DNA of 64,000 nucleotides from Rubripirellula obstinata. Its GTDB lineage: Bacteria; Planctomycetota; Planctomycetia; Pirellulales; Pirellulaceae. A program made the translations under genes and the position numbers. Shown piece by piece: positions 1 to 9,362 of the stretch (position 1 is the stretch's first letter; the number at the start of each line of letters is the position of its first letter). The notes below the pieces were generated by a model. The model did not search any database and was not told the origin of the DNA. It saw nothing but the letters and a program-made list of their open reading frames with translations. The stretch is taken from the NCBI RefSeq assembly GCF_001642955.1, contig NZ_LWSK01000001.1, positions 185,745 through 249,744 on the forward strand, in the 5' to 3' direction.

Positions 1-1
1 T

Positions 2-376
2 GCAGAGATTCCGTCGGACATGCAGGGCGCATCCCTGGTTCCGTTGCTGAAAGGACAGCATCCCGATGATTGGCGACAGAGCATCTACTATCACTACTAT
101 GAATACCCCAGCGTCCACATGGTGCCGCGTCACTATGGAGTTCGGAACCATCAATTTAAGCTGATACGTTTTTATCAATTCGATGAGTGGGAATTCTATG
201 ATCTGGTGAATGACCCGGATGAACTGACTAACGAATACGAAAATCCTGAATACGCAGGCAGGATCGCCGAGATGAAGACCGAACTAGAACGTCTTCGTGA
301 TCTGTACGAGGATGACAGCGATGTGTCCGTGCAATCCAAAGAGTGGCAGACAAACATTCGGCAGCGAACGCCTTAG
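2..376 (+). CDS. Sulfatase, C-terminal fragment (5' end outside window)
   Basis: The reading frame is open from the window edge to a TAG at 374-376, so only the last ~124 residues are seen. The stretch YYHYYEYPSVHMVPRHYGVR, then KLIRFY, then EWEFYDLVNDPDELTNEYENPEY is the typical C-terminal subdomain of type I (formylglycine-dependent) sulfatases, where 'ELYDLxxDPxExxN' closes the fold. In planctomycetes these enzymes desulfate sulfated polysaccharides and are mostly exported. The catalytic Cys/Ser motif lies upstream of the window, so activity and substrate cannot be judged. The first ATG at 20 is internal and not the real start. Confidence 0.85.
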   Translation, partial: AEIPSDMQGASLVPLLKGQHPDDWRQSIYYHYYEYPSVHMVPRHYGVRNHQFKLIRFYQFDEWEFYDLVNDPDELTNEYENPEYAGRIAEMKTELERLRDLYEDDSDVSVQSKEWQTNIRQRTP

Positions 377-439
377 CCAAAGCACTTAGCTGGACAACGC
401 CACTTCGATCAGCCGCCTCACTACCGAGGACGTCCAGCT

Positions 440-512
440 TAGGAACTGTCCCGAAACAAGATCCGTCTTTGGCGACATCTTTCGTAGCTGGGCCCGCCAG
501 GGTTCAGTCGGG
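440..512 (+). repeat. REP-like half element (family A2), single copy
   Basis: Begins TAGGAACTGTCCCGAAAC and ends with a GTAG-footed hairpin (CTGGGCCC, loop GCCA, GGGTTCAG) at 483-508. The same ~75-bp unit recurs at 18575-18650 and, inverted, at 56902-56976. It lies between two convergent genes. The rest of 377-881 holds no credible gene: 513-637 is a GC-rich inverted repeat related to the MITE-like element at 18648 (arms GGGCATCGCCCC and GGGCGATGCCCC with an internally duplicated loop), and 641-730 holds GCCCC/GGGGC hairpins. Confidence 0.75.
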
Positions 513-881
513 TTTACGAAGCGTTTCCAAATTGTTTAACCGCGTTGGGCATCGCCCCGCGCGTCGCGCGGCCCGGCAGCGCGCGGTCCGGCGTCGCGCG
601 GCCCGGCAGCGCGCCGGGCGATGCCCCAATGGCACATACTTTAGCCCCGGATGGGGCGTCAGCACGGTGCCGTGGGTCTTGACCCACGGACTCAAACACA
701 ACAAAAACCGAAGCCCCGGCTGGGGCGAAAGCGAGCAAGTTTCGGCGTGGTTGCCCCTCCCAGAGTTCCTCCGGGACTAGCGGAGTCTGGCCGTCATCAT
801 GGTCAGGATCCAAGCTGGCCGCAGGCGAACGCCTAGCGGCTGATCGTCTCGTAAAAGGCGACTCTAAATAACCGCCGGTTC

Positions 882-3014
882 CTAGGTAGATTTAGGTCGT
901 TCATAAAAGCTTGCGGAGGAATCTGCGAGAGTCAACAACAACGGACTCGGCTCAAAACGTAGCTCATCAAATTTGTTCTGAAAATCTCGCAAGTCAGCCA
1001 CGATATTTTTCGCGCCGATCTTGTCGGCGTACTTCAACAGTCCGCCACGAAAAGGCGGAAAACCGGTTCCGTAGATCATTCCCACATCGATCGTTGCCGC
1101 CGAATCGGCAACGCCTTCTTCCAGGCACCGCGATGCTTCGTTGATCATGATGTAGATCAACCGTTTTGTAATCTGCTCGTCATTTTCCACCGACAACTCA
1201 TGCACGCGGTGATTCAGAATTTTCTTGTTGACAGATTTCTGGTTGCCCTTGTGAATGTAGAAGCCTTGCCCTGATTTTTTGCCGAAAAATCCAGCTTCAT
1301 GAATTCTCTCTAAGGTTGCGGCGACTTTCATCCTTGGCCCGTAGGCGTTTTCAAGAATTCGAGCCACGTGATAACCGACGTCGATGCCGACCTCGTCAGC
1401 TAGCTCCAGCGGCCCCATCGGCATTCCAAAACTCTTTGCAATGTTGTCCAGGCGTTGTGGGGCAATTCCTTCCTCTAAGAGATACGCGGCTTCATTCATG
1501 TACGGCAATAAAATCCGATTGACGATGAAGCCTTCTTTATCTTTGACCACGATTGGCATCTTCCCAAGCTGTCTTGCGAATGAGACAGCGGTTGCGATTG
1601 TTTGATCGCTTGTCTTTTCAGTTTTGACAATCTCAAGCAACGGCATTCGATGAACGGGATTGAAAAAGTGAAACCCGCATACCTTATCCGGGCGGCCGGT
1701 GCTATCGGCCATTTCGGTCACACGCAGCGAGGATGTATTGGTAAACAAACAGGCATCGGGGGCAACCACCTGATCCAGTTCTTGGAACACCTGTTTTTTG
1801 ACTTCCATACGTTCCACGACAGCTTCCACCACCACATCGACATTCTCAAACCCGCAGTAAGTGGTCGTTGGTGAAATCAAACTCATCTTCGCATCGACCT
1901 GTCCCTGTTTCATTCGCCTCGATTTGACTTGGTAAGCATAGACATCCTTCGCCGTTTTCAGCGCGAGTGCGAGTGCTTGTTGGTTTAGATCTTTGACTCG
2001 GCAGACGACGCCGTGTTTGGAAAGCAGTTGTGCGATCCCGCCGCCCATGACACCGGCTCCGACGACACCGACTTTTTTCACTTTATTAGGCGTACGCGTC
2101 ACGTCAGTCCAAGTTCTCTTTTTGTAAGCTTCGTCCAGATAAAACACCTGGACCAAGTTTTTCGAGATGCCGGAAACGGCGAGTTCGCCCAACGCCGCGC
2201 TCTCGATTTGTGACGCTTCTTGATGTGACTTGCCAACCATTTTCTCGATGGTATCGATGGCGACCAACGGTGCTGGATAATGACCAGAAGTTGATTTCAA
2301 CACATTCTTGCGAGCCTGACGGAAAAGCAGTTTGCGTCCGAGTGGATTCCCTTCCAGCAGTTTTTGCAGCGGCGTTCTTTTTGGCCTGCGAACGACTTCA
2401 CGCTTAGCCAGAACTTCGCTGGCAAATGTCTTTGCTTGTTCCACCAAGATCGGATCGTAAAAGAGACGATCGACAAGTCCCATTTTGAGTGCTCTGCGGG
2501 AATCCAATAGCTTGCCTGGCAAGATGATCGACAATGCTTTGGCGATTCCGACAAGCTTTGGCAGCCGAATACATCCACCAAAACCGGGCAGAATCCCAAG
2601 CTTGACTTCGGGCAAACCAATCTTGATGCAGTCTGCGAAACCAGCGACTCGGTGATCGCATGCCAAGGCCAATTCATAGCCTCCGCCGACACAGGCACCA
2701 TTGATGACCGCGACGGTCAACTGAGGCAGTCGTTCCAGTTTGTCGAAAATTTGTTTTCCAACGTCCGCCATCTTGCTGGCTTCCTTGGAATCCACCAGTG
2801 ATTCAATTTCCTTGATATCTGCGCCGGCGATAAAGATCGAATCCTTGCCGCTGGCAATCAACAGTGTCTTGATGTTCGTTAGCTCAGCAATTTGGTCTAG
2901 CTGTTGATCGAGTTCAAACAGTGCGTCGCGGCTGAGGATATTTGCACTGGAATTCGGTGTATTGAATTCCAGGATTCCCACATCGCCTTGAAGCGTCAAT
3001 GAAAAACAATTCAT
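882..3014 (-). CDS. Fatty-acid oxidation multifunctional protein: enoyl-CoA hydratase / 3-hydroxyacyl-CoA dehydrogenase
   Basis: About 710 residues, the usual length of FadB/FadJ-type alpha subunits. The N-terminal third is a crotonase domain (IAGADIKEIE, then GACVGGGYELALACDHR for the oxyanion hole and the Glu-containing GLPEVKLGILPGFGG). The rest is 3-hydroxyacyl-CoA dehydrogenase: the NAD-binding GVVGAGVMGGGIAQLLSKHG, NTSSL, and the catalytic-His motif GFHFFNPVHRMPLLEIV. It would carry out steps 2 and 3 of beta-oxidation in the cytoplasm. The ATG at 3014 is chosen because it overlaps the stop of the upstream thiolase as ATGA, a sign of translational coupling; a longer in-frame start at 3065 would lie inside the thiolase. 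FadJ or FadB cannot be decided from sequence alone. Confidence 0.93.
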   Translation of the reverse strand: MNCFSLTLQGDVGILEFNTPNSSANILSRDALFELDQQLDQIAELTNIKTLLIASGKDSIFIAGADIKEIESLVDSKEASKMADVGKQIFDKLERLPQLTVAVINGACVGGGYELALACDHRVAGFADCIKIGLPEVKLGILPGFGGCIRLPKLVGIAKALSIILPGKLLDSRRALKMGLVDRLFYDPILVEQAKTFASEVLAKREVVRRPKRTPLQKLLEGNPLGRKLLFRQARKNVLKSTSGHYPAPLVAIDTIEKMVGKSHQEASQIESAALGELAVSGISKNLVQVFYLDEAYKKRTWTDVTRTPNKVKKVGVVGAGVMGGGIAQLLSKHGVVCRVKDLNQQALALALKTAKDVYAYQVKSRRMKQGQVDAKMSLISPTTTYCGFENVDVVVEAVVERMEVKKQVFQELDQVVAPDACLFTNTSSLRVTEMADSTGRPDKVCGFHFFNPVHRMPLLEIVKTEKTSDQTIATAVSFARQLGKMPIVVKDKEGFIVNRILLPYMNEAAYLLEEGIAPQRLDNIAKSFGMPMGPLELADEVGIDVGYHVARILENAYGPRMKVAATLERIHEAGFFGKKSGQGFYIHKGNQKSVNKKILNHRVHELSVENDEQITKRLIYIMINEASRCLEEGVADSAATIDVGMIYGTGFPPFRGGLLKYADKIGAKNIVADLRDFQNKFDELRFEPSPLLLTLADSSASFYERPKST

Positions 3015-4300
3015 AGCTTTGCTCGCTCGAGGATCACTGCGCCACCTTGTCCGCCGCCGACGCAAAGCGAAACGATGGCATGGTCGTCGCCTCGACGCTT
3101 CAGTTCTCGCAGTGCGGTCAAGATCAAGCGGTTTCCGGTCACTCCGACTGGATGCCCCAACGCGATGGCTCCACCATTGACGTTCAATCGGGCGGGTTCA
3201 AGTTGGCCGATTGCTTGATCGCGGCCGAGATGCTTTTTGGCAAAGTCATCGCACTGGATCAGCTTGACGCAGCCTATCACTTGCGCCGCGAAAGCTTCGT
3301 TGATTTCCACGAAGGACATTTGATCGAGTTCCATCGCGGCTTTGTTCAGTGCGGTCGAGATCGCATGCACCGGTCCCAGTCCCATGACGGCTGGATCAAG
3401 TCCTTCGTAGGCATAAGATTTGATAAAGCCCAACGGAGTTAGCCCTAACGCGTCAGCTTTGGATTCCTTCATCATTAGCATCGCACTGGCACCGTCGGTA
3501 ATCGGACAAGCATTGCCAACCGTGACGGTTCCGCTTTGACGATCAAAGTAGGGCTTTAGCTTGCCCAGTGCTTTCAGTGTTTGTTCAGGCCGCGGGCCGT
3601 TGTCTTCTTCGCAGACAGATTTGTAGTCAGGCCCGACTGGAACAGCGACGATTTCTTCGGCCAACTTGTCACGAGCCGCGACAGCTTTCTTGTGACTCGA
3701 CAGAGCAAACTCGTCTTGCTCGTCTCGGGTGATCCCGTAACGCATTGCGATGTTCTCGGCCGTTTGTCCCATCGAGAGGCCGCAGACCGGGTCGGTCAAT
3801 CCACAGACGACACCGATCACCGGTTTTAAGAAATGGGGACGAAATGAGGCAAGTGTTTTTAACTTTGCAATCGCAGACTTCGACCGCATCAAGTCAGTCA
3901 ACAAGCCGGTCATGTGCTTGTTGTAGATCAGCGGGATATTCGACATCGACTCGGTGCCGCCAGCAATGACGACCTCCGCCGCGCCGCAAAACAATTTTTC
4001 ATAGCCGCTGGTAACCGACTCGAATCCGGCTGCGCAGTTTCGTGAAACGGTGTAGCCACGAGACCGCTGAGGCAGTCCGGCCATCAGCGCCGCAACTCGT
4101 CCCACGTTGGCAGCATCCATCGGATTGGCCACGCAGCCGACGATGACTTCGTCAACAAGCTCTGGATCGATTGCGGTTCGGTCCAGCAATTCGCGAATCA
4201 CGATGGACGCGAGTTTTTGAGCCTTCATGGCTGCCAGATCGGTGCCAGCTTTAGCAAAGGGAGTTCGGATACCATCGATGATGGCGATTCGATCACTCAT
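3011..4300 (-). CDS. Acetyl-CoA acyltransferase (3-ketoacyl-CoA thiolase)
   Basis: 429 residues, matching the FadI/trifunctional-beta branch of thiolases. The nucleophilic Cys89 is in SRNCAAGFESV, the second motif is NVNGGAIALGHPVGVTG, and the C-terminal catalytic Cys is in SLCVGGGQGGA. It performs the last, thiolytic step of beta-oxidation and forms the complex with the product of the overlapping downstream gene. It is first in a two-gene minus-strand operon. An AAAGGG ribosome-binding-like stretch lies just before the ATG. Confidence 0.94.
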   Translation of the reverse strand: MSDRIAIIDGIRTPFAKAGTDLAAMKAQKLASIVIRELLDRTAIDPELVDEVIVGCVANPMDAANVGRVAALMAGLPQRSRGYTVSRNCAAGFESVTSGYEKLFCGAAEVVIAGGTESMSNIPLIYNKHMTGLLTDLMRSKSAIAKLKTLASFRPHFLKPVIGVVCGLTDPVCGLSMGQTAENIAMRYGITRDEQDEFALSSHKKAVAARDKLAEEIVAVPVGPDYKSVCEEDNGPRPEQTLKALGKLKPYFDRQSGTVTVGNACPITDGASAMLMMKESKADALGLTPLGFIKSYAYEGLDPAVMGLGPVHAISTALNKAAMELDQMSFVEINEAFAAQVIGCVKLIQCDDFAKKHLGRDQAIGQLEPARLNVNGGAIALGHPVGVTGNRLILTALRELKRRGDDHAIVSLCVGGGQGGAVILERAKL

Positions 4301-4522
4301 CGGTTCAACCCTTTCTGCAAGATGCTTGGGGTCGTCAGGTTTTTAGTTCCGCCTCTTCATTATAGTCACACCAACCCGCTGCAAATCAATTTCCCGGCAG
4401 AGAGTTTCTGCGCCGATTGAGTCGCAATTGCCGGTGACGCGTCTTCATCACCGCAATCTCGCCGCCGCAATCCCTTGGCTCGCCAATCAAAGAGACCTGA
4501 CCCATTTGATGGCGCTGGAAAT

Positions 4523-4605
4523 AACCACGGATGGCTTTCGCGGGACCACGGATGAGGCGCGTAGGGGCATGCCCATCCGTGGTCCCGCGAAAGCCATCCG
4601 TGGTT
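4523..4605. repeat. Perfect 32-bp inverted repeat (family D)
   Basis: Arms 4523-4554 and 4574-4605 are perfect complements separated by 19 bases; each arm itself contains CCACGGATG twice. There is no T-tract after either arm, so it is not a typical intrinsic terminator. It lies in the 536-bp gap between the thiolase start (4300) and the end of the YTV-type gene (4837). I see no gene in the remainder of that gap. Confidence 0.85.
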
Positions 4606-4836
4606 AAACAGTGCCTAATCCGCGTCGGCCATGACAAAACAAATGGGTCAAACCTCTTTGTTTTATAAAGCGGTCCTCGACTACTGCCACGAGCAAACGA
4701 TCATGTGCATCATCGAACTAAACAGTTGCGCCCATGAAAAAACCGCTGCCGCTTCCTGGTGGAAACGACAACGGTCTCGCTACTCGTGAAGCGGAGTGCT
4801 TCGGAGTTAAGTCATTTGGTTCTGTTGAGAACCGAT

Positions 4837-6552
4837 TTAGCAGCCGCAACCTGTTGCTGCGGGAGCTGGAGCAGGAGCTGGACTCGAGCATCCGCAACCG
4901 GTGGCTGCGGGAGCAGGAGCAGCACCACATCCACAACCAGTGGACGAACCACCGACTGATGATCCACAACCACCACCAAGGGCACCGGTCGATCCGCCGT
5001 CACAGCATGGGTTGATGGTTTCTTCGACCAAGCGAGGAACCATCTTGCATACTTGAACTTTTTGTTCGACGGTTTCGGTGTAAGGAACCGAAACGGTGTA
5101 CTCTTCGACTTGCTCTTCCGCAACGCGGTCGTAGCGAGTCGTTTGGTAAGCTTCCATGGTGTACTCGGGCACGTTGTAGGTGTACGAGACTTCCTTGGTG
5201 CGTTGCTCAGTTTTGTAAGTCACGTGAGGAACGGTTTCCGTCTTGGTGACCGTGGTGTAGGTCAACTCTTTCCGCATGCGAGTTCGCTTTTCGTCGTTGT
5301 ACTGAACGACCTTGCGAGTACGAGTGCGTTGTTCATCAGCGTAGACAACGGTTTGCTTGGTGCCGGTGCGAGTTTCGCAGCGGTAAGCAATCGTGGTGCA
5401 TTCGTAAGGAATTTGAGTCGCTTGTTGTTCGTAAACGGTGTAGTTAACAACTTGGCTCTTCGAGCTGCTGGTCGTAACAGGAACCGTTTCGGTGACAACG
5501 TTGGGAACCCAAACCTTCTTGGTGATGGTCGTGGTTCCGCAAGAAGCGGCACCCATGCCGTAGCTGCCAACGCTGCTTCCGCATCCGCCAACTGAGCTTC
5601 CGCATCCACCGGCGCTGCTTCCGCATCCGCCGTACGAACTGCCGCAGGACGATCCGCAACTGCTGCCGCAGGACGAACCGCAACTGCTTGCGTAACTGCT
5701 TCCGCAGGACGAACCACAACTGTTGCCGTAGGAAACTGATCCCGAACCACAACCGCCACCGTAGGAAACGTTCATTGCAGCGGGTGCTGCAGCAACTTCA
5801 ACCACTTGCTCTTCAAAGTGGCCGTAGTCCTTGGTAACGGTTTGCATGGTCGTTTGAGGAACACAAACTTGGATCGTACGTTGCTTGGTCACTGGGACCG
5901 CGTTCACAACGGTACGAACTTTTTGCTCAGTCACAGGATAAGGAACGTTCACGCTGTACGTGAAAGTCGAATCTTGAAGCTGAGGAACCTTGACGGTGTA
6001 AGTTTCAGGAACGTCAACCAATTGAGGAACACGCACGGTGTACTCTTCAGGAACTTCATTCCAAACTGGAACTGATTCTTGAACTTGCACGGTCTTCTCA
6101 GTCTTCACTGGAACCAAAACCGAATAGTTGATGGTTTTGGTGTCAGTCTTAGGAACGTTGACGACCTTGCTGCGATACTTCGTTTCGGTCACGGGAACGG
6201 TGTTGTAAACCGTCTTGGTGCGATAACGAGTTTCTTGACGAGTCTTTTGAACGCAAACCGCACGGGATTCGGTAACGTACTTGGACTCCATGACGACTTT
6301 GTAACTGGTCACAGGTTCGCAGAGCGATTCACCACTCATGGCGGTGCAACCCGAAACTGCTTGACCAACATCAGCGGCACAGCCGCTGGAAATCACCGAT
6401 TCACCACATCCTGATCCTGCGCTGACTGTAACAGCACCGGTCGAACATGGGTCACTGCATCCGCCACATGGGATACAGTTGCCGGCTTGGCTAATGCCGG
6501 CTGATGCCAGCACAACGGCCGACATACTTACCAAACTTGCAATCCACTTCAC
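4837..6552 (-). CDS. Secreted Cys-rich protein with repeated YTV motifs (putative planctomycete cell-wall protein)
   Basis: 571 residues. A signal peptide (MKWIASLVSMSAVVLASAG..SQA) is followed by many degenerate Val/Thr/Tyr-rich repeats such as EEYTVRVPQ, ETYTVKVPQ, VNYTVYEQ and EEYTVSVPYTETV. Between them, at about residues 270-340, is a Gly/Ser/Cys tract of CGSS repeats, and the tail is made of GCGC and PAPA blocks. From memory, 'YTV' domain proteins were described in Rhodopirellula baltica as likely structural proteins of the proteinaceous cell wall; this one fits by motif and by Cys content, which allows disulfide cross-linking. The start is a GTG at 6552 with a strong AAGGAAG ribosome-binding site about 8 bases upstream. 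Function is inferred from composition and motif, not from an enzyme signature. Confidence 0.75.
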   Translation of the reverse strand: MKWIASLVSMSAVVLASAGISQAGNCIPCGGCSDPCSTGAVTVSAGSGCGESVISSGCAADVGQAVSGCTAMSGESLCEPVTSYKVVMESKYVTESRAVCVQKTRQETRYRTKTVYNTVPVTETKYRSKVVNVPKTDTKTINYSVLVPVKTEKTVQVQESVPVWNEVPEEYTVRVPQLVDVPETYTVKVPQLQDSTFTYSVNVPYPVTEQKVRTVVNAVPVTKQRTIQVCVPQTTMQTVTKDYGHFEEQVVEVAAAPAAMNVSYGGGCGSGSVSYGNSCGSSCGSSYASSCGSSCGSSCGSSCGSSYGGCGSSAGGCGSSVGGCGSSVGSYGMGAASCGTTTITKKVWVPNVVTETVPVTTSSSKSQVVNYTVYEQQATQIPYECTTIAYRCETRTGTKQTVVYADEQRTRTRKVVQYNDEKRTRMRKELTYTTVTKTETVPHVTYKTEQRTKEVSYTYNVPEYTMEAYQTTRYDRVAEEQVEEYTVSVPYTETVEQKVQVCKMVPRLVEETINPCCDGGSTGALGGGCGSSVGGSSTGCGCGAAPAPAATGCGCSSPAPAPAPAATGCGC

Positions 6553-6881
6553 TGAGATCTTCCTTCAACTTGAAAGGGGGGAAATACCATCTGTCAACTA
6601 ACCAAAGACTGATTGCCGACTCCCCCGAGCAGCTTAGCATTCGAGACTAAATAGCAAATTTTGACATACAACCGTTCACTTCTGATTTTTTGGAAAATTC
6701 CTCATTTAAGTGCTCATCGATTCAATCGCCATAACCCTGATTTATGCCTCTGACCCGCGTTTTTTTGAGGGTTTGGTGATCGCCAAGTCATTGAGAATCC
6801 GTGTGCCAAATTAGCCTCAATTGAAAGACACCCATCATCGGCTTTCCGCCGGCCATGTAACAACGACCAGGATTTCTCGCT
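6553..6881. other. Divergent intergenic region, no gene seen
   Basis: 329 bases separate the divergently transcribed YTV-type gene and TPR gene. It is AT-richer than its surroundings (especially 6640-6720) and must hold both promoters. A TTGACA at 6661-6666 could be a -35 box for the plus strand, but I see no good -10 at the right spacing. No hairpins or repeats of the families found elsewhere are present. Confidence 0.5.
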
Positions 6882-8168
6882 GTGAATTTTCGCTACCGCC
6901 TCGCTGCCATCGCTGTTGTATTTGCGGCTGTTTGTTCATCAGCCGCGTCCGCTACCGCTCAATCGGCTGAACCCGTCGTCGCCAGAATCGAAATGAAGCT
7001 GGCCGTTGATGATGAAGTCGTCAACGTCATCGAGAAGGGTGATTTGTTGACCGTCATCGAAGAACGAGATGACGATTACGTCATCGTCACCCATGACGGA
7101 TCCAAGGGAGCGGTCGATAAGAACAACGCCGCACGGATCGCGGAGTCTTCGGATATCTACACGCAATTGATCGAAGAGTTTCCAGAGGAGGGCCGCTACT
7201 ACACTCTGCGAGCTGCTGCATGGTGGGCACTTGGAAAGACAGAGCAGGCGGTACTCGATTTCGACAAAGCGATCGAATTGGGATACACCGAAGCACACGC
7301 CTACACCAGTCGCGGTTTGTTCCATGCTGAAATGGGAAGCTTTGACAAAGCGATTGCAGACTATGACAAGGCACTTGAAGTTGACCCCGAATCGATCGCG
7401 CCGATTATCAATCGTGCCGCCGTCCACATGAGCCGCAAGGACTTCGACAAGGCGATCGCGGACTACACGCTGGTTTTAAAGACCAAGAAAAACTCAGCCT
7501 CGATTTTGCATCAACGCGCGATCGCTCACAAAGCCGCTGGTGAAATGGAGCAAGCCGTTGCAGATTTCAGTCGGATTCTTAAGAACAACGACAAGGATCG
7601 ACGTGCCGTCATGGGACGCGGTTACGTGCATTTCCAAAATGGCAACCACGCAGCAGCGATCGATGATTTTGCAAAAGCAATCGAACTGGATCCGTCGGAT
7701 GCGGTCGCATGGAACAATCGCGGTTACAACCTGTCTCGTTTAGGTCGCGATGCCGAGGCGATCAAGGACTACGACAAATCGCTCGAAATTGCCCCCAAGT
7801 ATGCCTTGGCGATGCAAAACCGAGCTTGGTTGCTGGCGACGTCTGAAAATGAAGACGTTCGTGATCCAGAAGCAGCGGTCGAAATGGCAAAGGCCGCTTG
7901 CGAGTTAAACAACTTTACCGGCGTCAGTGACTTGTCGGCCTTGGCCGCTGCTTTGGCGGCGAAAGGTGAGTTCAAGGAAGCGATCGGCTGGCAAGAAAAA
8001 GTAGTCGAAATGGTCGCAGAGCCCTTCAAAGAATTCGCCGAAAAGATCCTGGTTCGATATCAGAACGAACGACCCTTCGCATTGGATCCCGACAAAGCCA
8101 ACGCCGAAGATAAAAAGGCGGCTGAATTGGAAGGCAAGAGCAAGGAACAAATGACGAGCACAAAGTAG
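6882..8168 (+). CDS. Exported TPR protein with N-terminal SH3-like domain
   Basis: 428 residues starting at a GTG. A signal peptide ends near ASATAQS (about residue 27). Residues ~35-80 (VVNVIEKGDLLTVIEERDDDYVIVTHDGSKGAVDK) resemble a bacterial SH3 domain. From ~85 to ~330 there are at least six tetratricopeptide repeats, for example AYTSRGLFHAEMGSFDKAIADYDKALEVDP and AWNNRGYNLSRLGRDAEAIKDYDKSLEIAP. The Lys/Glu-rich tail has no domain. TPRs make protein-binding scaffolds, so a periplasmic scaffolding role is likely, but no partner is indicated. This architecture is frequent in planctomycetes. Confidence 0.8.
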   Translation: MNFRYRLAAIAVVFAAVCSSAASATAQSAEPVVARIEMKLAVDDEVVNVIEKGDLLTVIEERDDDYVIVTHDGSKGAVDKNNAARIAESSDIYTQLIEEFPEEGRYYTLRAAAWWALGKTEQAVLDFDKAIELGYTEAHAYTSRGLFHAEMGSFDKAIADYDKALEVDPESIAPIINRAAVHMSRKDFDKAIADYTLVLKTKKNSASILHQRAIAHKAAGEMEQAVADFSRILKNNDKDRRAVMGRGYVHFQNGNHAAAIDDFAKAIELDPSDAVAWNNRGYNLSRLGRDAEAIKDYDKSLEIAPKYALAMQNRAWLLATSENEDVRDPEAAVEMAKAACELNNFTGVSDLSALAAALAAKGEFKEAIGWQEKVVEMVAEPFKEFAEKILVRYQNERPFALDPDKANAEDKKAAELEGKSKEQMTSTK

Positions 8169-8293
8169 GCTGCTCTGAGATCAGTTACTGGTAGGACCAG
8201 TTACAGGCAGGATGCCGTTTGCTCGCGACCGGGTTAGAATAAAGTGGAATGTTCAGTTTTGCATTTCACTTTTCGTCTTCCCCAGGGCAAGCC

Positions 8294-9253
8294 ATGAAAA
8301 TGCTACCAGTTGCGATCGTTGGTTTGATCGTCAGCCTTTTGTTTCAATCCGGTGCGGAAGCTCAATTTCGGCACGGCCGGTTTGGTGGCGTCAACATCAA
8401 CGTCCCGCTAGGCGGATTTGGTTACCGTGGTTTCGGTCCGGGATATTACGGTTACCGAGGCGGCGGGTTCGGTTTCGGAAATCCCGGTTTCGGATACAGC
8501 AGTTTTCGCTACAGCGGCTTTGGCTACGGCGGACTTGGCTACGGCGGACTTGGGTACGGCAATTTCGGTTACCGCGGCTTTGGGCATCCTGGGTTTGCGC
8601 CGCACGTGGGAATTCCGGTCTATCCGGTTTACAACTATCGCGTCCCCATTCGTCGCGTGCCAACTTACCGAGTTCCAATCTACTCGGCTCGCGTCCACGC
8701 CCTTGATCGCTTCGTTGAACCGCCTGGTTCGTATGTCTACCCACAGACCTCAAATTATCGATCCGCCCGCCCTGTGGTTCCAGGAACCGACGCTGTTGTT
8801 CCGGGAACAGACTTTAGCAACTTGGTGCCCAGCGACTTGCGGGCTGACGAGGATTCGCTGCTGCAATCGGCTGGCTTGTTGAGGCAATCGTTGGCGCGGC
8901 GCAGCAACGATGCTGATATCTGGTTGGACTATCTGAACCCCGACCTGATCATTGACACGATCCAATCGGGTGGCGATGGATCTGATTTGCAGGATTTGTT
9001 GAGGAATTATGATGGGCTTTCGGGCAATTCAGATCTATCGGATCTTTGGATCGTTCCAGGATTCCGCCGCACCCATCAGGGGCTGCGTGCCTACGTTGAT
9101 GACGCGGCAAACCGCGTCAAAACTAGAAAGCCGCCCCAGCTAGATGCTGATCCAGTGCCCGCCCCGGTTGCCGATCCCCAGATGGATGCAAAGCCGGAGT
9201 CACGGCTTCATTCACTCCCAGACTTAGACGAAGAACTGCCTTCGCCCATTTAA
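8294..9253 (+). CDS. Secreted Gly/Tyr-rich protein, function unknown
   Basis: 319 residues from the ATG at 8294, which directly precedes a signal peptide (MKMLPVAIVGLIVSLLFQSGAEA). Residues ~20-110 are low-complexity repeats of GYGGLGYG and GFGYRGFG type, followed by a Val/Pro/Tyr stretch (VPVYPVYNYRVPIRRVP). The C-terminal half is less biased, with an Asp/Leu-rich helical part (DADIWLDYLNPDLIIDTIQSGGDGSDLQDLL). The same C-terminal pattern recurs in planctomycete secreted proteins as far as I recall, but I cannot name a family. It follows the TPR gene with a gap of 125 bases. The Gly-rich part suggests a structural or surface role. Confidence 0.65.
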   Translation: MKMLPVAIVGLIVSLLFQSGAEAQFRHGRFGGVNINVPLGGFGYRGFGPGYYGYRGGGFGFGNPGFGYSSFRYSGFGYGGLGYGGLGYGNFGYRGFGHPGFAPHVGIPVYPVYNYRVPIRRVPTYRVPIYSARVHALDRFVEPPGSYVYPQTSNYRSARPVVPGTDAVVPGTDFSNLVPSDLRADEDSLLQSAGLLRQSLARRSNDADIWLDYLNPDLIIDTIQSGGDGSDLQDLLRNYDGLSGNSDLSDLWIVPGFRRTHQGLRAYVDDAANRVKTRKPPQLDADPVPAPVADPQMDAKPESRLHSLPDLDEELPSPI

Positions 9254-9362
9254 AATTCTGGTCGCTGGTTCTGAAATTCTTAGGTTTCGCTGTGTTTTGT
9301 TGTGGTTAAAGTAGAGACCGTCGATTCACGCCGAATCGCGTTCCTATTTTAACAGTCAAACT

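Noticed and set aside
343..836. Several open frames on both strands in the GC-rich repeat region
   Set aside because: They are translations of inverted repeats (RRAARQRA and similar) with no ribosome-binding site and no family character.
5053..5759. Long open frames on both strands across the CGSS-repeat part of the YTV-type gene
   Set aside because: Simple-sequence DNA gives open frames in all phases; only the frame with signal peptide and YTV motifs is credible.
8212..8882. Alternative frames across the Gly/Tyr-rich gene
   Set aside because: They arise from the same low-complexity repeats and lack a signal peptide or motif.
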